Origin: Tritrichomonas musculus
Taxonomy: Eukaryota > Parabasalia > Tritrichomonadida > Tritrichomonadidae
Direction of reading: 5' to 3'
Assembly (NCBI GenBank): GCA_039105265.1
Contig: JAPFFF010000006.1
Location: 4,464,001 to 4,528,000 of the forward strand
DNA: 64,000 nt
Shown: positions 1 to 9,451 of the stretch, in pieces
How positions within the stretch are numbered: position 1 is the stretch's first letter
Layout: each line of letters begins with the position of its first letter
Made by a program: the position numbers and the translations under genes
Notes under the pieces: generated by a model
Database searches by the model: none
Told to the model about the DNA's origin: nothing
The model's input: the letters and a program-made list of their open reading frames with translations, nothing else

Positions 1-782
1 TAAAGCATCAAAGAATTTTGCAAACAATCATCATTTTTCATTATTTGATATAAATTTTTGATATTTGAGGCCTAGATATTCTAAACTATCTATTACATAA
101 TATGATTGCCAAAAATCAAAATCACCTTAAATCTTTACATTGAGTTATTTCATTTTTAAATTTTCAATTAAAATTTGAATTAAAACGATAATATTCAAGT
201 CAAATATTAATCGTTCAATTTATAATAGTAAACGGGGAAAGGTCCCCCTTAAAAAGTTGTATTTTCAGTTTAATTGAGAAATAAAAAATTTACAATTGAT
301 ACATATTAAATTATAAATATAACAAAATTGGTAGTTGTAAATTAAAAAATAAATAATAATATATATTTATCCTTATTTATATTATAAATGATAGGTATAG
401 CTTTTGAAATCTATCTGCCAATTTCTCAAGATTTTGCAAACAATTTATATGATAAATAATGATTTGGACCAATCATAAATAAAAACTTGAAAAAAATCAA
501 ACAATCTATTATGGATATTTATCATTAGGACATTACAAATGACTTATCGATCAATAAAAAAATTTAAAATATGCATTTTTTAAAAATCGGCAAATTTTTC
601 GAATCTTTTAAAATATAAATATTTATTAATTTTGTTTTTATTAATTAAATGTTATTTTTAATTATTTAAAAAATTCGTGATCTTATTCAATATAGACATA
701 GATAAATGAATAATGTGTTAAAATTTTATAAGATTTTATGAGTATTCAATTGGTTGACCACCCTCTTTTTTTTAATTAATTT
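1..782. other. AT-rich intergenic DNA
   Basis: I see no gene, RNA gene or clear repeat here. All frames are closed by frequent stops and base composition is very AT-rich. It ends at the target duplication of the first TIR element. Confidence 0.6.
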
Positions 783-1206
783 ATCAAAAAGGGACAATCG
801 TTTTTTTCTACGCCACTTTTTGAATGGTTTTTCTATCCATGAATAGCTATTCATGGAAAGTAAAAAACCTCCATCTTAAGGTGAAATTTAACTTACTCTG
901 TTAAGAAAATTAACCAAAAAAATCGTAAATTTTAATTTTCTCTTACAATTATAACTATTTGCTTTTTTTGATATAATTTTTTTTTATTTTTACATAATTT
1001 TTCAGGAATATACACACCAGTGATCACCACAGGGCTGCGCGAAGCCGAATCAGGCTCCTTGAATTGCTGGATGAATTGGGAAGCCATTTAAACTAAATAT
1101 TTATTCATTATTTAGCAAAAATTGAATAAAAAATGTATAAAAAGTATTCAAAAAGTTTTAAAGTTTTCAAAAAGTGGCGTAGAAAAATACTATTCCCCAT
1201 CAAAAA
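783..1206. mobile_element. Short TIR element (MITE), copy A, with 8-bp target duplication
   Basis: The element body is 791-1198 (408 bp). Its left end reads GGGACAATCG and continues to CTACGCCACTTTTTGAA. The right end is the inverted equivalent (AAAAGTGGCGTAG ... ATTCCCC), giving imperfect TIRs of about 35 bp. An exact 8-bp duplication ATCAAAAA flanks it at 783-790 and 1199-1206. A 20-bp palindrome lies at 837-856 and a GC-rich core at about 990-1082. A second copy lies at 16996-17389. There is no transposase, so it is non-autonomous. An 8-bp duplication fits hAT-like or Merlin-like families, but I cannot assign one. Confidence 0.85.
990..1082 (+). other. Conserved GC-rich core of the MITE, copy A
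   Basis: A stretch of about 93 bp that is far richer in G and C than the rest of the element and nearly identical to 17180-17272. It starts with a pyrimidine-rich run ending in CAG, then is open in one frame; the reading includes TPVITTGLREAESGS and stops just after the core. It could be a captured exon, a short coding remnant or a structured RNA. No function is recognised. Confidence 0.5.
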
Positions 1207-1227
1207 GAAATAGAAATGTTTAATCTC

Positions 1228-1289
1228 ATAGCCAGATAAATTCCACAGCCAGATAAATCCCACAGTCAGATAATCCTACCGCCAGATAA
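1228..1289. repeat. Four imperfect 17-bp tandem repeats
   Basis: The word AG(C/T)CAGATAA recurs about every 17 bp at roughly 1230, 1247, 1264 and 1280. It lies just before the larger minisatellite and shares the CAGATAA word with some of its units, so the two arrays may be related. Confidence 0.6.
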
Positions 1290-1305
1290 TATTATCTTAA
1301 ATATT

Positions 1306-1718
1306 GACAAACATTGATGCTAGCAACAGATAAACATCGATGCTTACAATAGATAAACATTGATGCTTACAACAGACAAACATCGATGCTAACAACAGAC
1401 AAACATCGATGCTAACAACAGACAAACATCGATGCTAACAACAAACAAACATCGATGCTAACAACAGACAAACATCGATGCTAACAACAAACAAACATCT
1501 ATGCTAACAACAGAAAAACATCGATGCTAACAACAGAAAAACATCTATGCTAACAACAGAAAAACATCGATGCTAACAACAGACAAACATTGATGCTTAC
1601 AACATACAAACATCTATGCTAACAACAGAAAAACATCGATGCTAACAACAGATAAACATTGATGCTAACAACAGATAAACATTGATGCTAACAACAGACA
1701 AACATTGATGTTAATAAC
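1306..1718. repeat. Minisatellite, about 18 copies of a 23-bp unit
   Basis: The typical unit is AACAACAGACAAACATCGAT followed by GCT. I count 18 consecutive units with small variants (GAC/GAA/GAT, ATCGATG/ATTGATG/ATCTATG). The period of 23 is not a multiple of three and each unit contains a stop in the plus frame (TAA), so it is not coding. Middle units are more uniform than the edges, as expected for unequal exchange or slippage. Units carry GCTAACAACAG, which resembles the ACTAACACACAG branch/acceptor motif known from trichomonad introns; no intron is claimed. Confidence 0.9.
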
Positions 1719-1892
1719 TGATTCGCGTTTTTGCTAATTACAAACTTTTGTTAGTTTTTTTACTGAAAGCATTAATAAAGTTTTTTATTCTCTGTTAATT
1801 TTAGAATAAAATTTTGACTAAATTATTGTTTATTTGAATGCCTTTTATATAGATATATTCTTTTTTCTAAAAGAAAAAAACTGTGTACTAGA

Positions 1893-1919
1893 CACTTTTT
1901 GAACGCAGTTCAAAAAGTG
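1893..1919. repeat. Perfect 12-bp hairpin with CACTTTTTGAAC arms
   Basis: CACTTTTTGAAC at 1893-1904 and its exact reverse complement at 1908-1919 are separated by three bases. The arm is the same word found near the ends of the MITEs at 791 and 16996, so this may be a tiny relic of that family. Confidence 0.7.
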
Positions 1920-2239
1920 GCGTTCCTTGTTTTATTAAAAATAATTCAATAATAAAAAAAAAAAATTAGATTTAATTTTTCCAAGTTGGGAATCCCAACC
2001 AAAGAAAACCAAAATATCAAGATAAAAAGTGACGAGCTGAAAATTGACTGGAATTATTGAGATGATGACTCAAATCGTTATAATCCCAATGATGTGATAC
2101 AGTTGAAAGAGATTGAAAAGTCTGATGTACAATAATAGTTCTTTCTTTGGAAAGATAAGATTCAGAATAATACGATTTGAGCCATTTTTGCTATAAAATG
2201 ATATACAAAATTTTCGAAAATATCTGACCAAATATAAAA

Positions 2240-3340
2240 TTTGAATAAATATCTTGAAAACAAATAGGTTAAAATCTTTATAAATTTTGATATCAGCATT
2301 ATATTTCCTATATATTAATAAATACCATTAGTAAACCAAACTATAGGGCCATTTTTTCTAGGAGCTTTCAGAAAATTAAATTGATTTTTTTTTATCAAAT
2401 TCTGGACAATATCTGAATTTTTGGATGAAAATAAAATTATCCAAAGATATTAATGAATATACTACATCAGGGACAAATTTTACTCATACTATCTCAAGAT
2501 ATCTTGATTTTAATTTTTATACTAAGTTGCTGAAAACAAGTCATTAATCATATTTTTATAATTACCGCTATATATATATTATCTCATATAATTTTTATAA
2601 AATTTTTTTAACTTTGAACCACTTTTTTTTATATTTTTTGTTTAAAATTATAAATTGAGAGGAGATAATTACAACGTGTTTTTTTTCTTCAGAATTATTA
2701 ACTTACTAAAAAAAGAGCTAATTTTTAACTTATTTATATGAAAATCGCTTATAAATATTGTTTTAAGCATAAAAATATATAAAAAATGATTTTTTGCATA
2801 AAAAATTAATTTGTGAGAACAGAATGAAAAATTTGATTAATCATTTAAAATTTAAATTCATAATAGTCGTGAAATTTATTTATAAATATCTTAAAATTAA
2901 ATAGGTTAAATTGAAAATAAAAAATATACATAAGAATTATATTATGCATTAATGTTATAATATTGATTTCAATTAAATTTATAGGGCCAATTTTTCTAGG
3001 AATGCTTAGATTTTTAAATTTCATTTTTTTTGTTTAATACCAAACAAAACAAAAGATATATAGAGGAATTAAAATCAGTTATCAAATGTGCATAATAAGA
3101 GTTGGATAAGCATACATTTTAATAAAAGATGGTTGAAATATCTTGATTTTAATAATTAGGCAAAGTTGCATAAAATCGGGAAATAATAGTTTTTTTATAA
3201 TAATCATAGTATATTTTTTAATTCACTTTATTTTCATTACGATTTAACAATAAGAAACCATATTTTTTTGCATTTTTTTATGAAAATTTGAAATTGAGGG
3301 GAATTAATTATAACGTATTTTTTCTTCAGAATTTTATAAA
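2240..3340. repeat. Diverged direct duplication, period about 639 bp
   Basis: The segments at about 2240-2700 and 2880-3340 match in the same order at a constant offset of 638-639. Shared landmarks are AAATAGGTTAAA (about 2264 and 2902), ATAGGGCCA (2343 and 2981), ATATCTTGATTTTAAT (2499 and 3138) and AAATTGAG followed by an AACGT-T-rich stretch (2652 and 3291). Copies have drifted heavily between the landmarks. No open frame spans either copy. The rest of 1730-3955 is AT-rich with nothing I can name. Confidence 0.7.
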
Positions 3341-3955
3341 ATAAAAATAAAATTACCCCCGGCGAGCTATTCAGATTAATAAGAAAATATGTATATATGC
3401 ATGTTGAATATAATAAAAATATAAATAGTTATCCCTATGAAATTCACCAGAGCTCCGTATATTTTTATATTATATTTATTATTTTTTTAAATACTAATAT
3501 CTCTATAAATTAAAAAAATATTTTATATATTATATTAAAACTATATATATAATTTACTTTATATAAAAATAAATAATATTAAAATGAACAATATTTCAGA
3601 ACTAATTAGAAATTTCCAAAATACCATTTTTGCCCACTTACTTCTGCAAACATTAAAACGACCTAATAATTAAATATGATGTATAGCATTAGGTATGCAT
3701 TATATTATATTAAAAATAACATCGATTTGATTAACAATTTAGTGAAAAAATTCACTTTTTTAAATTAAAAAATACGTTATTTTTAGTTCTCGCACTTCTA
3801 TATAAAAATTGATGAAATATAAATATATATATAATTTTGTTTTATTAATTATTTTAGTATATATATAATGATAATTTATTAATACTTATATGTTTTAAAA
3901 ACATTTATTTTCTAGAGATACACATGTTTATATTTTTTGGTATTTTTAATAAATT

Positions 3956-4074
3956 TTTAATTCTCGCAAGGCCACTTTTTGAATACTTTGAAAACATAAC
4001 TTTTTATGTTAAATTAATGTTACTTATACAACTTTTTAATAAAAAATATTCAAAAAGTATCCGCGAGAATTAAA
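3956..4074. mobile_element. 119-bp miniature TIR element
   Basis: The left arm contains TTTAATTCTCGC then CACTTTTTGAATAC; the right arm is the inverted equivalent, GTATTCAAAAAGTA then GCGAGAATTAAA. Arms are about 28 bp with a few mismatches. I see no clear target duplication. The inner part of the arm is the CACTTTTTGAA word of the MITEs at 791 and 16996. Confidence 0.6.
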
Positions 4075-4079
4075 CTGCA

Positions 4080-4734
4080 TCTCAAAAGTCGGGCCGGTTT
4101 TGACCTATATTTGACCAAAAATTTGGCGGGAAATTTATAAACAATTCAAATGTGGTACTGTAAACTATTCAAAAATGGCCTGAGTTTTGACTCATTCAAT
4201 TTTAAAATCTTAAGAAAAAAATCATTAAAATCAAATTTTTATTAAGCAAAAAATGATAAATAAGGAAATTAATGAACTACATGAAATAATAAAAGACAAT
4301 TATCATATATATTTGATTTTTTGATTGTTTAAAGGCACTGATATAGAGGTAATTTGATAAGCTTAAAAAAAAAAATTGATTTCTGCATAATATAATTACG
4401 GAAATATTTGTAAATCCATATCCTGTAAATATTTTTTGCATCAGTCAGCAAGATATGAATAATTATTATGTATCATATTTGGAATGCGAATTAATATTTT
4501 CGTAAATATTTGGATATAGAATCGGATTTACTAGATTGAAAGCGATTTCCGATTGGGAATTATGTGATTTTTCCGAATAAAAACTTGATTACATTCATGA
4601 AAATTTGATTTTAAGAATTTTTCATAGAAGATATCTATTTTTTTGTGAGAAAAAAATGAAAAAATTTAAAAATTGTGAGAAAATATTTATGCCAAAAAAA
4701 TTGAGACAAAAAAATGGGGGCCTGACTTTTGATT
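4080..4734. mobile_element. Possible 655-bp TIR element
   Basis: TCAAAAGTCGGGCC near 4082 is matched in inverted orientation by GGGCCTGACTTTTGA ending near 4732, with one mismatch over about 14 bp. No target duplication is apparent and the interior is AT-rich without a gene, so this is only a candidate. Confidence 0.25.
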
Positions 4735-4735
4735 T

Positions 4736-4804
4736 TAAGTTTACAAATTTTTCTTCACTTTTTGAGCCTTCAGCTCAAAAAGTGAATTGCAAAATTTGTT
4801 AACT
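4736..4804. repeat. Long hairpin, arms about 31-33 bp
   Basis: The arms start AAGTTTACAAATTTT and end CACTTTTTGAGC, then a 5-base loop, then the inverted copy with a few mismatches. It is the third inverted pair built on the CACTTTTTGA word in the first 5 kb. A 65-codon open frame crossing it has no protein-like features. Confidence 0.65.
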
Positions 4805-6301
4805 TTATCAGTTATTATATTTTTTATATTGAAATAATAAACATTTTTTATCCTAGTAGTATTTTTATTAAAACATTATTTTATTTTATATATATATAAT
4901 ATATATTATTATAGGTGGGCTCGAACTTGATCTCCTAAAAAGTCGTAAATAGGACTTAAAGTCTAAAAAGTTTATCTCAAAAAATCTTTAATTTGATTTA
5001 AAGTCTAAAAAGTTTATCTCAAAAAATCTTTAATTTAATTTTAAGTCTAAAAAGTTTATCTCAAAAAATCATTAAATTGAATTAAAGTCTAAAATATTTC
5101 ATCTAATTCGTCATTAAAATATTCTATTCCCTCAAAAGTTTATCTCAAAAAGTCTCTCAATTTATAACTAACTAGAAAAACATTTATACTAAAAAATCAA
5201 ATTATTATGGCTATGTCTCGAACTTTTTTGATCAAAAAATCTTTAAAATAACCTTTTAAGTGGTACTTATTATTACAATTAATCGTAATAGATAGAATAA
5301 AAAAACTTTAAAATATACAATTGAATTGCTTTCTTTTATTATTATTGTTCATTCAATCTAAAATACATGTATATCATATTTATTATTTAGAAATGGAATT
5401 GATTCATAGTAATGCTGAATAATATAATTATTATATTTTTGTAGAAGAATTATATTTTATTTTTAATACGTAAACTCCATAGAATAATCTTATGTTAAAG
5501 CATATATTCTATAGATAGTATGAATTTCTTTATTTCTTTATAATCTTCTATAGACAAAAAGCTTCATCGGCCTACCGTAAAAGTGCCAAAAAGCTTGATT
5601 TCTTAATTATTAATCAATTAATATCTTGATATAAAAAATATTTTTGTTTAAAATAATAGATTAATTAATTTATAATAACTATTTTAGATATTATATTTAT
5701 TTATCAAATTAAATATTTATATATAAAAGATTATAATTAAAAAATGTAAAATGAATATTCATTTCACATTGATAGCTCACACTTTTTTAGAGCAATGAAA
5801 AGTTTATTTTATAATAATGTATCGAATTCATTTTATATAAAACTTGAAATTTTTAGATCAATCTTTTTGAAAATAAAAAAAGTATGTGAAGCTATTTTTA
5901 TTTACAAATTATATGATTTTTAATAAGAAAAGTTTAAAAATAAATATAGAAACTATTACTATTTTAAAGAAAATTGAGAATCTATAATTAATATTAATTC
6001 ATGATTGGCCTTTTTATGTAAAATGGAAATTATTTTTCTAAAAAAGATATTTTGGGAGATATATCCTACTTTATCCTAGAAAAAGTATCTCTTTCCTGCA
6101 AGAAAAAAAATATATTTCAAAAAAAAGACTTTTTGATTTTTTAAAAAGGAGTATTTGGCATAATTTCAAAGATTTTTTGATCAAAAAAGTTCGAGACATA
6201 GCCATAATAATTTGATTTTTTAGTATAAATGTTTTTCTAGTTAGTTATAAATTGAGAGACTTTTTGAGATAAACTTTTGAGGGAATAGAATATTTTAATG
6301 A

Positions 6302-7178
6302 CGAATTAGAAAGGTCGTTCAACTAAATTGAATAAAAAATAAAATTAAATAAATTTATATTTATCTTAATAAATAATTTATTTAATAATTATAATATATA
6401 ATTTATATATTTTATATCCAATATTATAAAATGTAATGGTTGAAATAAAGACTTTAATTAAAATTCAATATATATCGATTTCTTATATATTTGTATCATT
6501 TAAAAAATATAGATGTCATTTGAATGGATATACTATGTGTTATACAAATAATATTTTACTTTTTGACGAAATCCTTCAGTAACTGAAATATTAGACTTTT
6601 TATATTTATGAAACCAATCAACTAAATCTGCATTTTTAGAAAAAACTGACATTTGATTTGGAATGAAATTCAAAAATATTAGAAAGTAAATGCATATAAA
6701 TAAAATTACATTCTTCATTGGACTCCTGTAACGTCCAATTTTTTTAAAATCATCATTTAATAATTCAACAAATTCAATTTTTCTGCATTTTTAGCTAAAA
6801 AATGAATTTTTTTTTTCAATAATAATAACTATTTTTATATAACACTTAATGTTTTAAAAGCATATAAAAAGACATCAAAAGAATTAATGATTAGAATAAA
6901 TTATATAAAAAGTTATCGCTATTCTAAATTTTTAAAAAGTGTTAAAAAATTCTTATCAAAAATAATAAAAATAAATTGAGATAAAATACTCAAATTTATT
7001 TTCTGAAGAAAATTTAATATATACTTATATCCTTTTAGTTTTTAATTTAATTTGAATTTTGTACGATGCAAATATTTATACAACTGATTATAATTATAAA
7101 AATAAAATATAATTAGTTTAAACAAACCAATTATTGAGTTTTACTTTAAAAATTCAGTTGTACGACCTTTCGAATTAG
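6302..7178. mobile_element. 861-bp TIR element nested in the right TIR of the larger element
   Basis: The body is 6310-7170. The ends are AAAGGTCGTTCAACTAAATT and, inverted, AAAGGTCGTACAACTGAATT. The target duplication is CGAATTAG at 6302-6309 and 7171-7178. The uninterrupted sister TIR at about 5102-5110 shows the empty site with a single copy of this octamer (inverted), which directly proves the insertion. It is non-autonomous apart from a small minus-strand open frame. An 8-bp duplication is typical of hAT-like elements. Confidence 0.9.
6533..6718 (-). CDS. 61-residue open frame inside the nested element, signal-peptide-like start
   Basis: It starts with ATG and a Lys/Asn pair, followed by about 18 mostly hydrophobic residues (VILFICIYFLIFLNFI), then a polar, Lys-rich tail ending QKVKYYLYNT. 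I do not recognise it. It may be chance in AT-rich DNA, where Phe/Ile-rich frames are common, or a captured host fragment. No Inr-like motif or other copy is visible here. Confidence 0.25.
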   Translation of the reverse strand: MKNVILFICIYFLIFLNFIPNQMSVFSKNADLVDWFHKYKKSNISVTEGFRQKVKYYLYNT

Positions 7179-7370
7179 ATGAAATATTTTAGACTTTAAT
7201 TCAATTTAATGATTTTTTGAGATAAACTTTTTAGACTTAAAATTAAATTAAAGATTTTTTGAGATAAACTTTTTAGACTTTAAATCAAATTAAAGATTTT
7301 TTGAGATAAACTTTTTAGACTTTAAGTCCTATTTACGACTTTTTAGGAGATCAAGTTCGAGCCCACCTAT

Positions 7371-7757
7371 ATTTATATACTTATTTTTTTGATAATATAT
7401 TAGTAATATCCTCATATTAATGATAATGTATTTATTATATATATTATAAATCACATTTATATTATTATAAAATATATTTTTACATTTTAACTCAGTTTAT
7501 TTGTATATCACAATTGAGAATTAATTATAATAACGTATTAATTCAATTCTATTTTTCATAAATAATATTATCTTAAATGATATTCAATTAATTACTTTTT
7601 AATTAATTTTAAATATGTAAATAAAATTATGAAAAAAGAATATATGATATGAAGGTTATAAAATATTTATATATTTGGATATTTACAAATTCCCAAAATC
7701 TCTTTGAATGGTGGAAATTAGATAAGAACTCAAAAATATTTTCCGCTTTCAAAAGTT

Positions 7758-7800
<43 letters not shown>

Positions 7801-8014
7801 AAATATCTCTATTTTGGCTAATAGAATCGGCTTCATATTTAAAATTGCATCATGTTATTGATAATGTTAATATTATTTATTATTAATTTTTTATAATTTT
7901 AGAATATGATAACCGCCAAACGTCGAACCCTTTTATTATTCATGAAAAAATGTGAAAAAAAAAATTGTAAATAATGTCACTTTTTTGATATTTTAAACGT
8001 CTAGTTTGATATAG
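7371..8014. other. AT-rich intergenic DNA with a 38-base T run
   Basis: A homopolymer of 38 T lies at 7762-7799. A TCACTTTT word about 36 bases before the next start codon (near 7978) resembles the trichomonad initiator but is further upstream than usual. Nothing else is recognised. Confidence 0.6.
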
Positions 8015-9310
8015 ATGATATCTTTTTTATTTCCATCCAATGTTCCTCAACTATTAAATGATAGTAAATATGATGAAACAAAAAAAGAATATGAACAAAT
8101 ATATCAGCGTTTATCAGATACATCAATTCCTCCGTTTTTAATCAAAAGTTCGCCAAAAAGTACAAATCTCTATAGAATAATAATGAATTTCAATAAAAAA
8201 AATTCTATTTCTGCATTACGCAAAAGATTTCCTACTATTGAAGACGCCGACCAGCTTAATGAAGCAATAAAAAGTTTAAATACAAATAGTTTTCCTTCAC
8301 TTCGTCAAAGAGCCAAACAATTAAAATATTCTGATTATTGCATCATTAAAGAAAAATGTCCGCATCTCTCTCAATTTCTAACATCAAAACTTTTTTTAGA
8401 TTTAAGTAATACCAATCACACTGTTTTTCAAAATGATTTGATTTCTCATGTTATAATCCAAAGCTATTCTGTCGAGTATTGCATTAAATTAATTCAAAAA
8501 GATAAAAAAAATACAGGATCTTTAACAAAATCACAATTTATCAAATTTGTCCAAGAAATTTCACAAGATTTTGAGTTCATCGATGATTTAAGCGATGCTA
8601 TTGAAAAAGGTTTTTTCATATATTGCTCTTATGTTACCGAAAGATTCTTTGTTTCTTTGGACCCTCTTAAAACAGGGCGCATATCAATTGAAAATATTGT
8701 GGAGAGTGATTTGTTTCTTTGTCTAGTCAAACTTGCTGAAAGAGATGGAACTCCAAACCCTTTTGATGATAAAGCTGCAATGCATTTTTTGAATGAATTT
8801 ATACAAATGGATGGTGATAAAGATGGCCTATTGACCAAAGATGACTTACTTCATATGCCAGGAACTCGCTTTACCCTTTCGTTTGTTGATCAAGTATTTG
8901 ATACGATTGCCTCTTCATGTATGACAGATTTTGGTTGGTATTTTCGATTCAAAATAGCATATGGTAATTTAGGAAAGCCATGGGCAAATTTGTTTTTCTT
9001 TGATATAATGGATATTGATAAAAATAATGAGTTAAATGAGACAGAAGTTAACTACTTCTTTCATGATTTAGCTCTAGATTATGAAGACTTTTATCAGAAA
9101 GATCATCCACCATTTGAAAATTTTGCCACAGAACTGTTTGATATATGCAGTGCAACTTCATCAAGAATATCCAAAGATGAATTCATCAATTTAACAGAAG
9201 CTCCAAAGTTTGTGAAGCATTTGGTTGACTTAGCTGCATTTGCCAAATGGGAGCATAATGATACAATTCCAGTAAGAGGAGAAAACTATGATGATGATGA
9301 TGAACTATAA
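8015..9310 (+). CDS. PP2A B''-type regulatory subunit (PPP2R3/TON2-like) with EF-hands
   Basis: A 431-aa protein laid out like the B'' (PR72/PR70, FASS/TON2) subunits that target protein phosphatase 2A. Near residues 200-245 is the family signature-like stretch CSYVTERFFVSLD followed by KTGRISIENIV. A calcium-loop-like EF-hand with MDGDKDGLLTKDDL lies near residues 264-280 and a second, MDIDKNNELNETEV, near 332-346. The tail around FAKWEHNDTI resembles the FWAHDNRE end of TON2. In plants and flagellates these subunits act in cytoskeleton or centrosome organisation; that role here is inferred. The ATG is the first in frame and length is close to the shorter family members. It converges on MED13 with a 141-bp gap. 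Confidence 0.75.
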   Translation: MISFLFPSNVPQLLNDSKYDETKKEYEQIYQRLSDTSIPPFLIKSSPKSTNLYRIIMNFNKKNSISALRKRFPTIEDADQLNEAIKSLNTNSFPSLRQRAKQLKYSDYCIIKEKCPHLSQFLTSKLFLDLSNTNHTVFQNDLISHVIIQSYSVEYCIKLIQKDKKNTGSLTKSQFIKFVQEISQDFEFIDDLSDAIEKGFFIYCSYVTERFFVSLDPLKTGRISIENIVESDLFLCLVKLAERDGTPNPFDDKAAMHFLNEFIQMDGDKDGLLTKDDLLHMPGTRFTLSFVDQVFDTIASSCMTDFGWYFRFKIAYGNLGKPWANLFFFDIMDIDKNNELNETEVNYFFHDLALDYEDFYQKDHPPFENFATELFDICSATSSRISKDEFINLTEAPKFVKHLVDLAAFAKWEHNDTIPVRGENYDDDDEL

Positions 9311-9451
9311 AGATTTAATAATTATTTTGTTGTTGATTAGCATTATTATAATAATATTAAAGAAAAAAAAAATATTTTAATTAAAAATTTTTATGATAGA
9401 AAACAAATAAAATAATAAAATAAATCGAATTAATCAAATTAAAATAACTAT

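Larger units (their letters stand above)
4911..7370. mobile_element. Non-autonomous element with 334-bp TIRs, split by a later insertion
   Basis: The left TIR runs 4911-5244 and begins ATAGGTGGGCTCGAACTTGA. The right TIR is 7179-7370 plus 6168-6309, the two parts separated by a younger element. Removing that element and one copy of its 8-bp duplication gives 192 + 142 = 334 bp, exactly the left TIR length, and the arms look identical or nearly so. The TIRs carry four 42-bp subterminal repeats (AGTCTAAAAAGTTTATCTCA at 4960, 5002, 5044 and a diverged one at 5086). The element would have been about 1,591 bp before the insertion. The 5245-6167 interior has no gene. Target duplication is unclear in AT-rich flanks. 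Long TIRs recall Mutator-like elements, but the family is not assigned. Confidence 0.9.

Noticed and set aside
1306-1718. CRISPR-like array
   Set aside because: Units are contiguous 23-bp tandem repeats without unique spacers, in a eukaryotic context.
1985-2160. Short stretch reading DDDSNRYNPNDVIQLKEIEK on the plus strand, next to a GTTGGGAATCCCAAC palindrome
   Set aside because: It may be an old gene trace, but it is too short and interrupted to support a gene call.
4605-4802. 65-codon plus-strand open frame
   Set aside because: It has a Lys/Phe-rich chance composition and overlaps a long hairpin. No protein features.
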